From the NCBI RefSeq assembly GCF_001941345.1, contig NZ_CP009251.1, positions 2,356,001 to 2,420,000 on the forward strand: DNA of 64,000 bases. Direction: 5' to 3'. Each line of letters starts with the position of its first letter. Position 1 is the stretch's first letter. Shown in pieces: positions 1-9,872 of the stretch. The notes under the pieces were generated by a model. That model saw only the letters and a list, made by a program, of their open reading frames with translations. It did not search any database and had not been told where the DNA came from. Source of the stretch: Corynebacterium stationis (GTDB lineage: Bacteria > Actinomycetota > Actinomycetes > Mycobacteriales > Mycobacteriaceae). A program made the translations under genes and the position numbers.

Positions 1-48
1 CTGCTGAGCTGCGCCGCGTCGCAGGCTAATACCGCTAGCTGTACCACC

Positions 49-72
49 GGTTAGCGGAATAACCCGCTAACC
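49..72. terminator. Hairpin overlapping the aminotransferase stop codon
   Basis: GGTTAGCGG and CCGCTAACC form a perfect 9-bp stem around a short loop, and the stop codon of the minus-strand aminotransferase gene lies inside the right arm. No T-run follows on the minus strand, so this is only a possible end structure, perhaps a weak terminator. Bases 1-48 hold no recognisable gene; they could include the last codons of a gene outside the window. Confidence 0.3.
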
Positions 73-915
73 GCGCGTCATTGCAGCATCAATAAGGCTT
101 CGGATTTCGTTCTCGTTATCCGGAGCCTTTAATTTATCTTCACCCAATCTGCGCACCCGTGCGGCTACACGCGTAGACGAGACTAGCCACACGGAGTCTG
201 CTGCTAAAAGGTAATCCACATCGATGACCTTTTGTTTACAGCGATAGCCTTGGCTCTCAGCATGGGCAAAAAGGGCGGCTTGGGTGGTGCCGGGCAAAAT
301 GGTGTCATCGTAAGGCGTGCGCAGCTTGTCACCTTTGACCGTGACCACTGTCGAAGTCGCGCCTTCTAGAACGTGACCGTCATCTGGGTCGGTAAAGATA
401 ACGTCATCAAATCCACGCTCGCGCGCCAACCGCAAGGTTGCCATCGTCGCCGCGTAGTTGAGTGTCTTCGCCGGCAGCTCTGAAGGAAATGACCATCCGC
501 GCTCACTCAACATCACTCGCACGCCTTCCTCACGCTGAGCAAGTACCACATCAGAAATGGGCTGGATGCTCACCCACGCGGTGGGGATCCCAGTTGATGC
601 ACGCCCTCGCGAATAAGTCCACGTGCACTTGCCTTCCCCTTCCCCAAATTCTTCAATTGCTGCTTGGGTGGCATTAATCCACGAGTCCAAAATGGGCTCC
701 GGCAAGCCTAGTGCCGCCGCGGAGGTGCAAAACCTTTGCGCATGCCGTTCTAAATTAGCCGCGTGACCATCGCGAATAAGAATCGACTCAAAGATTCCAT
801 CACCGCGGGTGACAGCATAGTCATCCCAATAAATGAGTGGGAGGGAGGGATTATGCCAGCGAATCGAACCGCCGAAAGGTTCAACGACAAAGATAACCGG
901 CTTATGTGAAACCAT
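67..915 (-). CDS. Class IV PLP aminotransferase, aminodeoxychorismate lyase-like
   Basis: The 282-residue protein belongs to the class IV fold of pyridoxal-phosphate enzymes (branched-chain aminotransferase, D-amino acid aminotransferase, 4-amino-4-deoxychorismate lyase). Visible landmarks are RGDGIFES (37-44), the Schiff-base lysine in AKTLNY (K150), the cofactor-binding LEGATSTV (183-190) and LPGTTQ (207-212). The lineup with the folate-binding YgfZ gene on the divergent side favours a PabC-like role in p-aminobenzoate and folate synthesis, but class IV members are hard to separate by motif alone. A CATAAT box (923-928) lies exactly 7 nt before the ATG, so the transcript is probably leaderless. 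Mycobacterium has a similar aminotransferase next to its purM/DUF3073 block, as recalled. Confidence 0.85.
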   Translation of the reverse strand: MVSHKPVIFVVEPFGGSIRWHNPSLPLIYWDDYAVTRGDGIFESILIRDGHAANLERHAQRFCTSAAALGLPEPILDSWINATQAAIEEFGEGEGKCTWTYSRGRASTGIPTAWVSIQPISDVVLAQREEGVRVMLSERGWSFPSELPAKTLNYAATMATLRLARERGFDDVIFTDPDDGHVLEGATSTVVTVKGDKLRTPYDDTILPGTTQAALFAHAESQGYRCKQKVIDVDYLLAADSVWLVSSTRVAARVRRLGEDKLKAPDNENEIRSLIDAAMTRG

Positions 916-1036
916 GGTTTTGATTATGCCTCGCTTGTTCGATTTGGTCTTGCTAACTCACCATTGAGCTCCCCAAGGATAGGCAAAAGAAGGGCAAGGG
1001 TGTCATTTCCCGAAGCAGACGGGTACGCTGGTGCTT

Positions 1037-2137
1037 GTGAGTTATACTTCGCCCCTGATGCAATTGCCGGGTGCGGCAGCCGTACAAGATGACACGCTGA
1101 TTGACTCCCAGGGAGTCGCGTGGCACTACGGGGACCCGCTAGTTGAACAACGCGCAATTCATTTAAATACCCCTGTGCTGGTAGATCGCTCGCAGCGCCG
1201 AGTTATCTCTGTTATTGGCCCTGATGCGCCAGAGTTTTTAAATAACCTGCTGTCGCAAAAGCTAGACAATGTTGAACCAGGTTATTCAGCAGCCGCATTG
1301 GACTTAGATATCCAAGGCCGCATTCTTCATTACGCCGATGTTGTGCGCACCGATGAAGGTTTTTACCTCGACACCACTGACGCGGAATTTGAATCCTTCC
1401 TGAAGTTTTTGACCATGATGGTCTTCTGGTCAAAAGTTGAGGTAACTGAAGCCGACCTCGCCATCATCACTTTATTAGGCCAAGTTCCTACGCTTCCGGA
1501 TAGTGTTGCAGCGTCTGCGGCATTTGTGCGTGAGGTCCCCAACTGGACCCAGACGCCCCGCACCGACATTGCGGTTCCGCGCGAGCAACTCAAAGACGTT
1601 GCTAAGGAACTAATCAGTGTTGGCTTTAAACCTGCTGGTTTGATGGCTTATACGGCCGAGCGCGTGCGTAACCTCGAGCCAGAAAAGGCAGCGGACTTGG
1701 ACGATAAATCCATTGCGCACGAAATTGCACACTGGATTGGACGCGGGGAAATTCCTGGCGCAGTCCACCTGGAAAAGGGATGCTACCGCGGACAAGAAAC
1801 CATCGCGCGCGTAGAAAACCTTGGCCGTTCCCCTCGCCTCCTGACACTCTTGCACCTTGATGGCTCGGTTCCGGAACTTCCAGCAACCGGCGCTGATATC
1901 ACCTCCGGTGGTCGCCGCGTTGGACGCGTCGGTTCCATCATTGATGACTTTGAACTGGGTCCCATCGCCCTGGGCCTGATCAAGCGCTCGGCTCTTCCAA
2001 CGCCGGAAAAGGCAGGAAGCCCAGCTGCAGAACTTCTCATTGGTGATTGCGCTGTCACGGTCGACGAAGAATCATTGCCGACGGATGAAGGTGTGAAATT
2101 GGGCCGCAGCGCGATTGATAAGTTGCGTGGCAGATAA
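1037..2137 (+). CDS. ygfZ: YgfZ/GcvT-like folate-binding protein
   Basis: The 366-residue protein carries the YgfZ signature K-G-C-Y-x-G-Q-E as KGCYRGQE near residues 247-254. YgfZ proteins bind tetrahydrofolate and help maintain iron-sulfur enzymes; they resemble the T protein of the glycine cleavage system without being part of it. I chose the GTG at 1037 because a TACGCT box (1024-1029) lies exactly 7 nt upstream, the spacing of a leaderless actinobacterial transcript; GTG 1031 and ATG 1058 are alternatives. It is divergent from the aminotransferase, and both genes are folate related. Nothing looks truncated. Confidence 0.88.
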   Translation: MSYTSPLMQLPGAAAVQDDTLIDSQGVAWHYGDPLVEQRAIHLNTPVLVDRSQRRVISVIGPDAPEFLNNLLSQKLDNVEPGYSAAALDLDIQGRILHYADVVRTDEGFYLDTTDAEFESFLKFLTMMVFWSKVEVTEADLAIITLLGQVPTLPDSVAASAAFVREVPNWTQTPRTDIAVPREQLKDVAKELISVGFKPAGLMAYTAERVRNLEPEKAADLDDKSIAHEIAHWIGRGEIPGAVHLEKGCYRGQETIARVENLGRSPRLLTLLHLDGSVPELPATGADITSGGRRVGRVGSIIDDFELGPIALGLIKRSALPTPEKAGSPAAELLIGDCAVTVDEESLPTDEGVKLGRSAIDKLRGR

Positions 2138-2488
2138 AGCCACCTTTGAGATATCAGACTCAGCGCTAGGCGGTAGTAATTAGCCGGAAGAATCCGGTGT
2201 TAACCGGCCGCTTAGCGTTGATGTGAGCCTTAGAAAATGTCCCTCAGAGAAAGCGCTCGCGCGTATTTGAAATTTATATGCGCGTAGAGTGCATTTAATT
2301 GATCCATTTTCGCAAAACTCGCCCTCCCAGGCCTACTAAAATAGCAGGTCATAGCGCTGCGCGGGGGTCGGTGCGGCATTTTCCGGCTGTACAGGCTATT
2401 GTGTCTAACAGGAACATATACAAGATTACAGCCGATGGGGCGTCCGAATTCCCTGGATTGCCCTACACACCTCAAGGGGGTCATGCAC
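2138..2488. other. Gene-free stretch with an imperfect hairpin
   Basis: No convincing gene is present. An imperfect inverted repeat (CGCTAGGCGG near 2163 against CCGCTTAGCG near 2207) follows the ygfZ stop and might end that transcript, although it lacks a T-run. The right half must contain the promoter and leader of the DUF3073 gene. Short open frames overlapping this region have no start signals or recognisable sequence. Confidence 0.4.
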
Positions 2489-2707
2489 ATGGGACGCGGA
2501 CGCGCAAAGGCAAAGCAGACCAAGGTTGCACGCCAACTAAAGTACAACACTCCTGATATGGACTTGGATTCACTACAAAGGGAGCTGGCATCCCAGCGTC
2601 CGGGTGATTCACGTTCTCTGGATGATGACGACGACTACGGCGACTCATATGACAACTACGTCGATGAGTGGGACGACGACCAGGATGAGGTTGATGACCG
2701 GCGCTAG
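2489..2707 (+). CDS. DUF3073 family small acidic-tailed protein
   Basis: This 72-residue protein starts MGRGRAKAKQTKVARQLKY, the basic N-terminus characteristic of the actinobacterial DUF3073 family, and ends in a strongly acidic tail rich in Asp, Glu and Tyr (DDDDDYGDSYDNY and onward). The function of the family is unknown. The ATG at 2489 is preferred over the in-frame ATG at 2483 because the AAGGGGG ribosome-binding site at 2474-2480 is 8 nt from the former and only 2 nt from the latter. Its location next to purM is conserved in mycobacteria, as recalled, so it may be a housekeeping protein. The split charge pattern suggests binding of nucleic acid or of a partner protein, which is inference. 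Confidence 0.88.
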   Translation: MGRGRAKAKQTKVARQLKYNTPDMDLDSLQRELASQRPGDSRSLDDDDDYGDSYDNYVDEWDDDQDEVDDRR

Positions 2708-2808
2708 GTTTAACTAGGCGCCGCGTTGATGTTGAAAATCTTTGGGGCCTTCAGCCCCCGGTTGATCGCTTCAAGGTTTGAGTAAATCCCCAACTGCGCC
2801 CACACTGT

Positions 2809-2883
2809 AAACACATAAATACTGCACCTCGTGGAATTCTCGGTTCCTAGTTTTTCCGGCTTGAGGCGCAGTATTTTGTGTTT
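2809..2883. repeat. Long near-perfect hairpin between the DUF3073 gene and purM
   Basis: The arms 2809-2825 and 2868-2883 pair over 16 bp with a single bulged T (AAACACA-t-AAATACTGC against GCAGTATTTTGTGTTT). A second CCTC/GAGG helix (2827-2830 with 2863-2866) continues the stem, leaving a loop of about 32 nt. It lies about 100 nt beyond the DUF3073 stop and could be that gene's terminator, but it is longer than usual. A structured RNA or a miniature-element remnant are alternatives. Confidence 0.5.
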
Positions 2884-2904
2884 CCAGTGGCCTTTTACAA
2901 AAGA

Positions 2905-2950
2905 CAAAAGCCCAGGCTCGCAGCTTTTCAGCGCTGAGCCTGGGCTTTTG
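2905..2950 (-). terminator. Rho-independent terminator of purM
   Basis: CAAAAGCCCAGGCTC (2905-2919) and its exact complement GAGCCTGGGCTTTTG (2936-2950) form a perfect 15-bp stem flanked by A/T-rich arms. It begins 10 nt beyond the purM stop on the minus strand and should end the purF-purM transcript; its symmetry would let it act in both directions. Confidence 0.9.
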
Positions 2951-2959
2951 TTTTAGTGT

Positions 2960-4015
<1,056 letters not shown>

Positions 4016-4030
4016 GTCAGATCAAATCTT

Positions 4031-5530
4031 TCAGTTCTTTTGGCTGAGCAAAGTTCGCACAGCGTCAGCATTGGGGTTAGCGGTCGGAAGTCCGAGTTCG
4101 TAGTTGCCATCAAAGCAAGCGGTACACAAGGAATTGATAGGTTGGTGCGTTGCCTCAACCATCTCATCTACAGATACAAACCCTAAAGAGTCTGCTCCGA
4201 TAGCTTCGCACACTGCATCGGTTACTACCTGAGGATCATCAGAAGGCTTGATATTAGCAATCAATTCACCAGGTGAGGCGAAGTCAATGCCGTAGAAACA
4301 AGGCCATTTGACTGGCGGTGAAGCAATGCGCACGTGCACTTCAGCAGCGCCTGCTTCACGCAGCATGCGCACCAGCGCGCGTTGGGTGTTGCCGCGGACA
4401 ATAGAGTCATCTACAACAACGAGTGACTTGCCCTCGATGACCTCGCGCAGGGGGTTGAGCTTGAGGCGAATACCCAGCTGGCGCAAGGTCTGGGTGGGCT
4501 GAATGAAGGTTCGACCCACGTAGGCGTTTTTGACCAAGCCGTGCGCAAATGTCAGGCCCGATTCCCGGGCGTAGCCAACAGCTGCCGGGTTTCCGGATTC
4601 TGGCACGGGGATGACCATGTCAGCTTCTGGCGCAGGGTGAGATTTCGCAAGTGCGCGACCAATATCCACGCGCGTCGCGTGAACGTTGCGGCCTTTGATC
4701 ACGGTGTCTGGGCGTGCCAGGTAGACGTATTCAAAGACGCAGCCCTGGCGCTTCGGCTCTGCGAATTTCTCACTGTGGATTCCTGCCTCATTGACAGAGA
4801 TCAGTTCACCGGGCTCTACCTCACGGATAAACTGCGCGCCCACGATATCCAGCGCACAGGTTTCGGAAGCAACAACCCAGCCTTGCGCCAAGCGGCCAAT
4901 GACCAAGGGGCGCACACCGTGCGGGTCACGCGCGGCGTACAAGGTCTTGCCATCGGTAAAGGTCAAGCAAAAAGCGCCTTTGATGCTTGGCAGCAGTTGC
5001 TTAGCGGCGTCAAAGACAGAGTTGCCTTCCCCGACTCCGTGCGCCAGCAAAGCTGTCATGATCATGGAATCCGACAGGGATTTTTCATTCTCTCGGTAAA
5101 GTCCCAGAGCTACTGCTTCATCGCGCAGTTCTTGGTAGTTCACCAAGTTGCCGTTGTGGCACAAAGCGATGTCTACCCCATTTGAGGTGGTATTAAACAT
5201 CGGCTGGACATTCGACCACTCTTTGCCACCGGCAGTCGAGTAGCGCGTATGCCCCACGCCCACGGAGCCATGGAGGGAATTTAAAATGGACTCATCGAAA
5301 ATATTCGAGACCAAGCCCATGTCTTTGAAGACAACTAGGCGGTCTCCATCACCGACGCCGATACCTGCAGCTTCCTGCCCACGATGCTGCAATGCGAACA
5401 GACCAAAGTAGGTCAGCGTCGCAACATCTTCACCAGGAGCCCAGACGCCAAAGACACCGCACTCTTCGCGGGGTTCTTGCTCGCCTTGGTCATCTAAATT
5501 CACGTCGCTGGGGAAAGTAGTGTTCACCAC
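4031..5530 (-). CDS. purF: Amidophosphoribosyltransferase
   Basis: PurF makes 5-phosphoribosylamine from PRPP and glutamine, the first committed purine step. The 499-residue sequence has a short propeptide ending at the nucleophile Cys24 (PREECGVFG), which must be exposed by cleavage, then the glutaminase motif HRGQEAAG (49-56) and the PRPP-binding VVVDDSIVRGNT. Four well-placed cysteines (GCVFEY, PCFYG and CTAC) match the 4Fe-4S ligands of the Bacillus-type enzyme. The start is a GTG. A TAGAAT box (5538-5543) lies exactly 7 nt before it, so the transcript looks leaderless. It is the first gene of purF-purM. Confidence 0.98.
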   Translation of the reverse strand: MVNTTFPSDVNLDDQGEQEPREECGVFGVWAPGEDVATLTYFGLFALQHRGQEAAGIGVGDGDRLVVFKDMGLVSNIFDESILNSLHGSVGVGHTRYSTAGGKEWSNVQPMFNTTSNGVDIALCHNGNLVNYQELRDEAVALGLYRENEKSLSDSMIMTALLAHGVGEGNSVFDAAKQLLPSIKGAFCLTFTDGKTLYAARDPHGVRPLVIGRLAQGWVVASETCALDIVGAQFIREVEPGELISVNEAGIHSEKFAEPKRQGCVFEYVYLARPDTVIKGRNVHATRVDIGRALAKSHPAPEADMVIPVPESGNPAAVGYARESGLTFAHGLVKNAYVGRTFIQPTQTLRQLGIRLKLNPLREVIEGKSLVVVDDSIVRGNTQRALVRMLREAGAAEVHVRIASPPVKWPCFYGIDFASPGELIANIKPSDDPQVVTDAVCEAIGADSLGFVSVDEMVEATHQPINSLCTACFDGNYELGLPTANPNADAVRTLLSQKN

Positions 5531-5613
5531 GACGCTGATTCTACTAAGTTTGCTGCTCGATAACTAACTGTTGCGACATTGTTCATGCCCAATCGGGGGC
5601 GTATACACGGATT

Positions 5614-6012
5614 TTATTCATCTGCAAAAGGTTTAACCCGGAGGATCGGCAGCCACTGGGCTATCTCGTGAGCGCGTGTGCCTGAAGCATCAACTTCCGC
5701 CTGCTCCCAGGTAATTAATCCAGTGGCTAGGAGCAACCAGGTCCGCGGCGAGCACTCCACTACATTGGGTGGAGTACCGCGGGTATGGCGTGGACCTTCG
5801 ATGCATTGAACAGCAACAAATGGGGGTACTCGAAGCTCTACTGAGTGCCCCGGCGCGTCGTGTTCTAGCGTGCGGGCAGTAAGGCGCACGGCCTTAGCTA
5901 GTTCGTTGCGAGAAGGTGTTGCAGCAGCGTCAGCGTCATATAGCCACTTAGCGATGCCATCTACGGCAGCTTTCATCTCATGCGGGTCGGGCTTGGATCG
6001 TCGAGAACTCAT
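5614..6012 (-). CDS. Sterol-carrier-like conserved small protein
   Basis: The 132-residue protein resembles the actinobacterial 'sterol carrier family' proteins usually found beside purF. It has a basic N-terminus, a helical region with TARTLEH (about 47-53), a segment [20 protein letters not shown] (62-81) and a conserved WLLLATG near residue 92. No signal peptide or membrane span is present. The biochemical role is not established. The promoter is remarkably clean: a perfect TATAAT (6020-6025, minus strand) followed by 7 nt and the ATG, giving a leaderless transcript. It is divergent from the thioesterase, with only 35 nt between the two starts. Confidence 0.75.
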   Translation of the reverse strand: MSSRRSKPDPHEMKAAVDGIAKWLYDADAAATPSRNELAKAVRLTARTLEHDAPGHSVELRVPPFVAVQCIEGPRHTRGTPPNVVECSPRTWLLLATGLITWEQAEVDASGTRAHEIAQWLPILRVKPFADE

Positions 6013-6047
6013 GCGCGCTATTATAGTGACCTGCTATTTTGTTTGAT
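6013..6047. promoter_or_regulatory. Back-to-back leaderless promoters
   Basis: Only 35 nt separate two divergent start codons. On the minus strand a perfect TATAAT occupies 6020-6025, and on the plus strand TATTTT occupies 6035-6040; each is exactly 7 nt from its ATG. The two promoters must overlap in their -35 regions, and each would reach into the opposite coding sequence. Simultaneous polymerase binding is therefore unlikely, and the two genes may compete. Confidence 0.7.
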
Positions 6048-7112
6048 ATGTCGCAATCACAGCCAACCGCGTCCTCGACCGAGCAATTAAATGAAAATGC
6101 TAAGAAGCAAGAGGCGCAGTCTCAAGAGTCCCTCAAAAATCCAAATATCACCCTGCGGTTTATGGCCGCACCCACCGATGTCCTCATCGCTGGCGCACAG
6201 GGAATTTCGGGTGGCCGCGTCTTAGAGTGGATCGATAAGGCTGCCTACGCGTGTGCCGTGCAGTGGTCGGGTCAGTACTGCGTGACCGTCTACGTCGGCC
6301 ACATCCACTTCATGCGCCCTATTGAGTCAGGCCATTTGGTGGAGGTTCGCTCTCGCTTGGCGATGACAGGTACGTCGTCCATGCACATCATCAATGAAGT
6401 ATGGTCTGCGGACCCCCGCGATGGCATCTTTACCCGCGCCTGTGACTGCCTGGTGATTTTCGTCGCAAAGGATGCCGATACGCAGCGCCCTACCCCAGTT
6501 CCCACCTTTGTGCCGGAAACCGATGAACAAATTCGCGTGATGGAAGCGGCAAAGACCCGCATCGATCTGCGCAAGGCCATCGAGACTGAGATGCACAAGC
6601 AGACTTACAACGGGCCTTCTGATGCCCCTCGCATGGTCAACCGTTTCTTGGCGAAGCCGACCGATATTAACTGGGGCGGCAACGTCCACGGTGGCACAGC
6701 AATGGAATGGATCGATGAGGCGGGTACGGCTTGCACCATGGAGTGGTCAGGCGAGCAGACCATTGCTGTCTATGCCGGCGGCATTCGCTTCTACAAGCCC
6801 ATTCACATCGGTGATCTCATCGAGGTTGATGCCCGCATGATGCGCACTGATAGCCGTTCGATGCAGATGTCCGTGCACGTGCGCTCTGGTGAAGCCCGCG
6901 GAGGACGCGAGAATCTTTCCACCGCTATTCACGCAACCGTGGCTTATCTAGCCATGGACCGCGACTGGAATCCACTGCCTGCGCGCCAATTCATTCCGCA
7001 CACTGAAGAAGACAAGCGCTTGGCAGAGCACGCTACGACGCTGCGCAACTTGCGCAGTCAGTATTCGCCGATGCCACTGGTGTATGCGCCGAACCACCAG
7101 CACATCGACTAG
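6048..7112 (+). CDS. Double-hotdog acyl-CoA thioesterase
   Basis: The 354-residue protein contains two hotdog domains of the acyl-CoA hydrolase type. Each has the GG..xEWID helix motif: GGRVLEWIDKAAYACAVQWSG-like in the first half and GGTAMEWIDEAGTAC in the second, each followed by the conserved strand carrying IHFMRPI or IRFYKPI. Such proteins hydrolyse acyl-CoA to free acid and CoA. The ATG at 6048 is preferred over TTG 6039 because of the 7-nt spacing to TATTTT. The gene converges on the hemolysin III-like gene, sharing the four bases CTAG at 7109-7112, which give a TAG stop to both. Substrate chain length cannot be read from sequence. Confidence 0.88.
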   Translation: MSQSQPTASSTEQLNENAKKQEAQSQESLKNPNITLRFMAAPTDVLIAGAQGISGGRVLEWIDKAAYACAVQWSGQYCVTVYVGHIHFMRPIESGHLVEVRSRLAMTGTSSMHIINEVWSADPRDGIFTRACDCLVIFVAKDADTQRPTPVPTFVPETDEQIRVMEAAKTRIDLRKAIETEMHKQTYNGPSDAPRMVNRFLAKPTDINWGGNVHGGTAMEWIDEAGTACTMEWSGEQTIAVYAGGIRFYKPIHIGDLIEVDARMMRTDSRSMQMSVHVRSGEARGGRENLSTAIHATVAYLAMDRDWNPLPARQFIPHTEEDKRLAEHATTLRNLRSQYSPMPLVYAPNHQHID

Positions 7113-7846
7113 CCAGCCTGCACGACAGCCATCCACACTGCGACGAGGTGCACTACTGCTGCCGCGATAGTCGCGGTGTGGAAATGCTCGTGATAGCCAT
7201 AATATTTGGCATTTCGCCCAGGCCACTTCAAACCGTAGACCACTGCGCCGACGGTGTAGAACAATCCGCCAGCAGCCAGCAGCCACACCACAGTGGGACC
7301 CAGGTTGGTCCATAGCGTTGGAATAAGCGGCACCACCAGCCAGCCCAGCGTCAGGTACACGATGACATCAAGCCAGCGTGGGTGGTTTATCCACACCAGG
7401 TTCAAAATGACGGCGCACAGCGCTCCCGTCCACGCAATGCCGAGCATCCACGCGGTCGTACGCGTATCAAAAGCAATGATGCACAGCGGAGTGTAGGTCG
7501 CCGCAATAAAGACGGAGATTGTCGCGTGGTCTGCTCGCCGCCACCACTGCACCGCTCGGGCAGTTGGCCACGGCCAGCGGTGATACAGTGCAGATACCGC
7601 AAAAAGCCCCACGAGGCCGTTGCCATAAATGGTCACGCCCAGTGCGGCTACCCAACCGAGTGTCATCCACGCATAAGTGATGAGCACTGTGGAAGAAATC
7701 AGCGACAAGATTGCCGCGATGAGATGGCCCCAACCGCGCATAACCGGGCGGGGTCCTCTATCAGCAACCCAGAAGCTGCGCTGGATGCGGTCAGAAACTG
7801 CGGTATGGTCCTTGGACATTGCTAAATCTTGGGGGTCAAATTTCAT
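7109..7846 (-). CDS. Hemolysin III / PAQR family membrane protein
   Basis: The 245-residue protein has about seven hydrophobic spans and the polar signature of the HlyIII/PAQR family: SALYHRW in the second region, ADHATISVFIAATYTP in the middle and YHEHFHTATI near the C-terminus. The spaced His, Asp and Ser residues are thought to bind a metal ion in this family. The name hemolysin III does not imply hemolysis here. I chose the ATG at 7846; a TTG at 7867 would add seven residues. Its stop overlaps that of the convergent thioesterase gene. Confidence 0.88.
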   Translation of the reverse strand: MKFDPQDLAMSKDHTAVSDRIQRSFWVADRGPRPVMRGWGHLIAAILSLISSTVLITYAWMTLGWVAALGVTIYGNGLVGLFAVSALYHRWPWPTARAVQWWRRADHATISVFIAATYTPLCIIAFDTRTTAWMLGIAWTGALCAVILNLVWINHPRWLDVIVYLTLGWLVVPLIPTLWTNLGPTVVWLLAAGGLFYTVGAVVYGLKWPGRNAKYYGYHEHFHTATIAAAVVHLVAVWMAVVQAG

Positions 7847-8202
7847 GGGTCTCGTCTCACGTTTCAACGATGCGCAGAATTTACTATCTCTACCAAGAAT
7901 AGTCCTCTTCCGCGGTATTTAACTTACGAAAACGTAACACACGTTGAATACCTCATTAGACCACCTGGGGGCATCGAAAAGCTATGGCAAAAGGCCAATC
8001 TCAGCCAAAGCTATCGATGACAAAAAGACCGGGGACAACCCGATAGTTGTGACCATCAAAAGGCTTTACTGCGGTATCGAAGAGAAGCTGCCTGCCGTCT
8101 GCGCGGCGTGTCGCGCCACATCATGGCACCTGAGAGTCCAATCGCAAAAATCTTCTTACGCATATGTACTCCCCATGTTGGGTTTCGAAGTGGGTGGGAA
8201 TT
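7847..8202. other. Gene-free stretch
   Basis: I see no supported gene here. An 88-codon open frame on the plus strand (7944-8210) has no ribosome-binding site, no family resemblance and unusual composition. The promoter of the hemolysin III-like gene must be near the left end. The stretch may include a remnant of a lost gene, because it sits beside a clearly decayed gene at 8.5-9.9 kb. Confidence 0.3.
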
Positions 8203-8448
8203 CTAGTTAGCAACCGCGAGTGTCAAAGAGGTTGCACTGCTCCCAAAAAGTGAGGAAGCCATGGTCGATAAAATTACTGGCGTCCACAGCGCCGATCCGA
8301 CGATGCTATTGAGCGTTGCTACCGGATCATCAAGGAAAGCATGCGAACTGTGCTGCGTGGACTGTACGACTGCGAATGCTGGGGCGGGTGCAATGAAGCC
8401 TAAGGCGATGGCCCCGGCAACTGCGATGGACAGGATTATCTTGCGCAT
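8203..8448 (-). CDS. Small secreted protein of unknown function
   Basis: The 81-residue product begins with a textbook Sec signal peptide: MRKI, a hydrophobic core of Ile, Ala, Val and Gly, and a cleavage site after PAPAFA (about residue 26). The mature part of about 55 residues is Ser/Ala/Thr rich with an amphipathic hydrophobic stretch (TPVILSTMASSLFG), and it contains no Cys. The AGGAGC ribosome-binding site just upstream of the ATG supports translation. Secreted small porin-like or antimicrobial-like peptides have this general shape in corynebacteria, but I recognise no family. Confidence 0.65.
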   Translation of the reverse strand: MRKIILSIAVAGAIALGFIAPAPAFAVVQSTQHSSHAFLDDPVATLNSIVGSALWTPVILSTMASSLFGSSATSLTLAVAN

Positions 8449-8451
8449 AGT

Positions 8452-9872
8452 GTGCTCCTAGCCTTAGTCGGGCAAGATATCGAACCCCGCCCAGGAGGAC
8501 AGGATAAACGGCGCTACCGAGCCCACGCCGAGGCTTCCGAGGAAAATTCCCAGCGGATCACCGACAAGACCGCAGTGGCAACAACCACCTATGGCTCGGG
8601 TTTTACTAACACCACCAATGCCCTGGTGGAATCGGCTAAAGCGCGCGTTCCTTTTGAGCTTGTCATTGGTTCAGCACTGCAGGATTCACCGCGGCCGTGG
8701 GCTATTGACCAGGCCGGCTTAGCGGCAAGCTTCGGTGTTCGAACCTTCACCGCACACCGGTAGTGCTGGAAATTCCTTATGCCCTAGGTGTGCAAGAATG
8801 CAGCGACACGCAATTGCAAACGCTGCTAGAAACTTCAGTTCTTGTGCCGCAGCCAGAGGTCATCGTGCCAGGGGTACAAGAGGTTGAGCGCATCGCTTCT
8901 TTGCTTGTCGATGCCCAACGCCCGCTTCTTCTTGCCGGCCGGGGCGCAAAGTCTGCAGCTGCGGACGTCATTCGGCTCGCAGATTTCTTAGGAGCCGATG
9001 TCGCGACCTCCGCGCCGGCCCAGGGACTTTTCAACGGCACAGGGAATTTTCGTGATTTAGGTATTCGTGGAGGTTTTGCATCGAAAGCTGCCGCAGCAGA
9101 AATCGGGCAGGCTGATGTCGTTCTGGTTATCGGTGCCGGACTCAACCCCTTCACGCTGGCTTTTGGCCAGGCTTTTCATCCCGCTGCCACTGTCATCCAA
9201 ATAGATGTTACGGAACAGGCTACCTGTGCCCGCGTCGATCATTGCTTACGCGGCAGCGCGCACGCAACGGTGCCTGCGCTTTTATCAGAGCTGCAGGCCA
9301 AGGATTTCAACTCAGCGGGGCGTCCTTCCCCGTGCTCGGAGGTAAAAGACCACGAGAAAGGTGATGCGCTTGCTCCTGATGGCCGCTTGGATCCGCGCAG
9401 CTTATTGCACGCAATTAACGATATTATTACGTCCCAACGCCTGGTCGTTACCGATGACGGGCACTTCATCGGGTGGGCTAATACCCATCTGGATGTGCCT
9501 GCTGCGGACAACATGGTCTTATTGGGCACGACCACGCAATCAATCGGTTTAGGTTTTAGCTTCGCTGTTGGGCTGGCCGCTGCCGCAGGCAAAGAACAGA
9601 TGACGGTGTTGGTCAATGATGCTGCCTATGGCGCAGAGATTCACCAATATGCCACCAAAGGCGTCAGTGGGGCGCCCATGCTCATCCCCGAGGTAAACTT
9701 TGCCCACTTATTAAGCGCACTCGGCGCACGCGCTACAGTTATCCATACTTTGGAAGACTTAGCTGATTTCCGCGCCTGGGTAGATTCCCAAGAAACCGGG
9801 ACCTACGTACTGGATTGTCGGGTCTCCCGCGAGATCATCGCACTCTTTATGCAGGAACTCATGGCTCGGTAG
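8452..9872 (+). pseudogene. Decayed thiamine-diphosphate (acetolactate synthase-type) enzyme
   Basis: The remains of a ThDP-dependent decarboxylase/acetolactate-synthase-like gene lie in two frames. Frame one (to 8763) starts around TAVATTTYGSGFTNT and runs to GVRTFTAH; about 70 expected N-terminal residues are missing or unreadable. A small out-of-frame deletion then joins to PVVLEIPYALG in another frame. Frame two (8763-9872) continues through the central cofactor-binding fold and the C-terminal domain, but it lacks the GDGG thiamine-diphosphate motif expected between GKEQMTVLV and NDAAYGAEIHQYA, so another internal deletion removed the active site. At least three lesions are visible, so no active enzyme can result. 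Confidence 0.85.

Noticed and set aside
7944..8210. An 88-codon frame in the gap after the hemolysin III-like gene
   Set aside because: No start signal, no family resemblance, and it overlaps the secreted-protein gene on the other strand.
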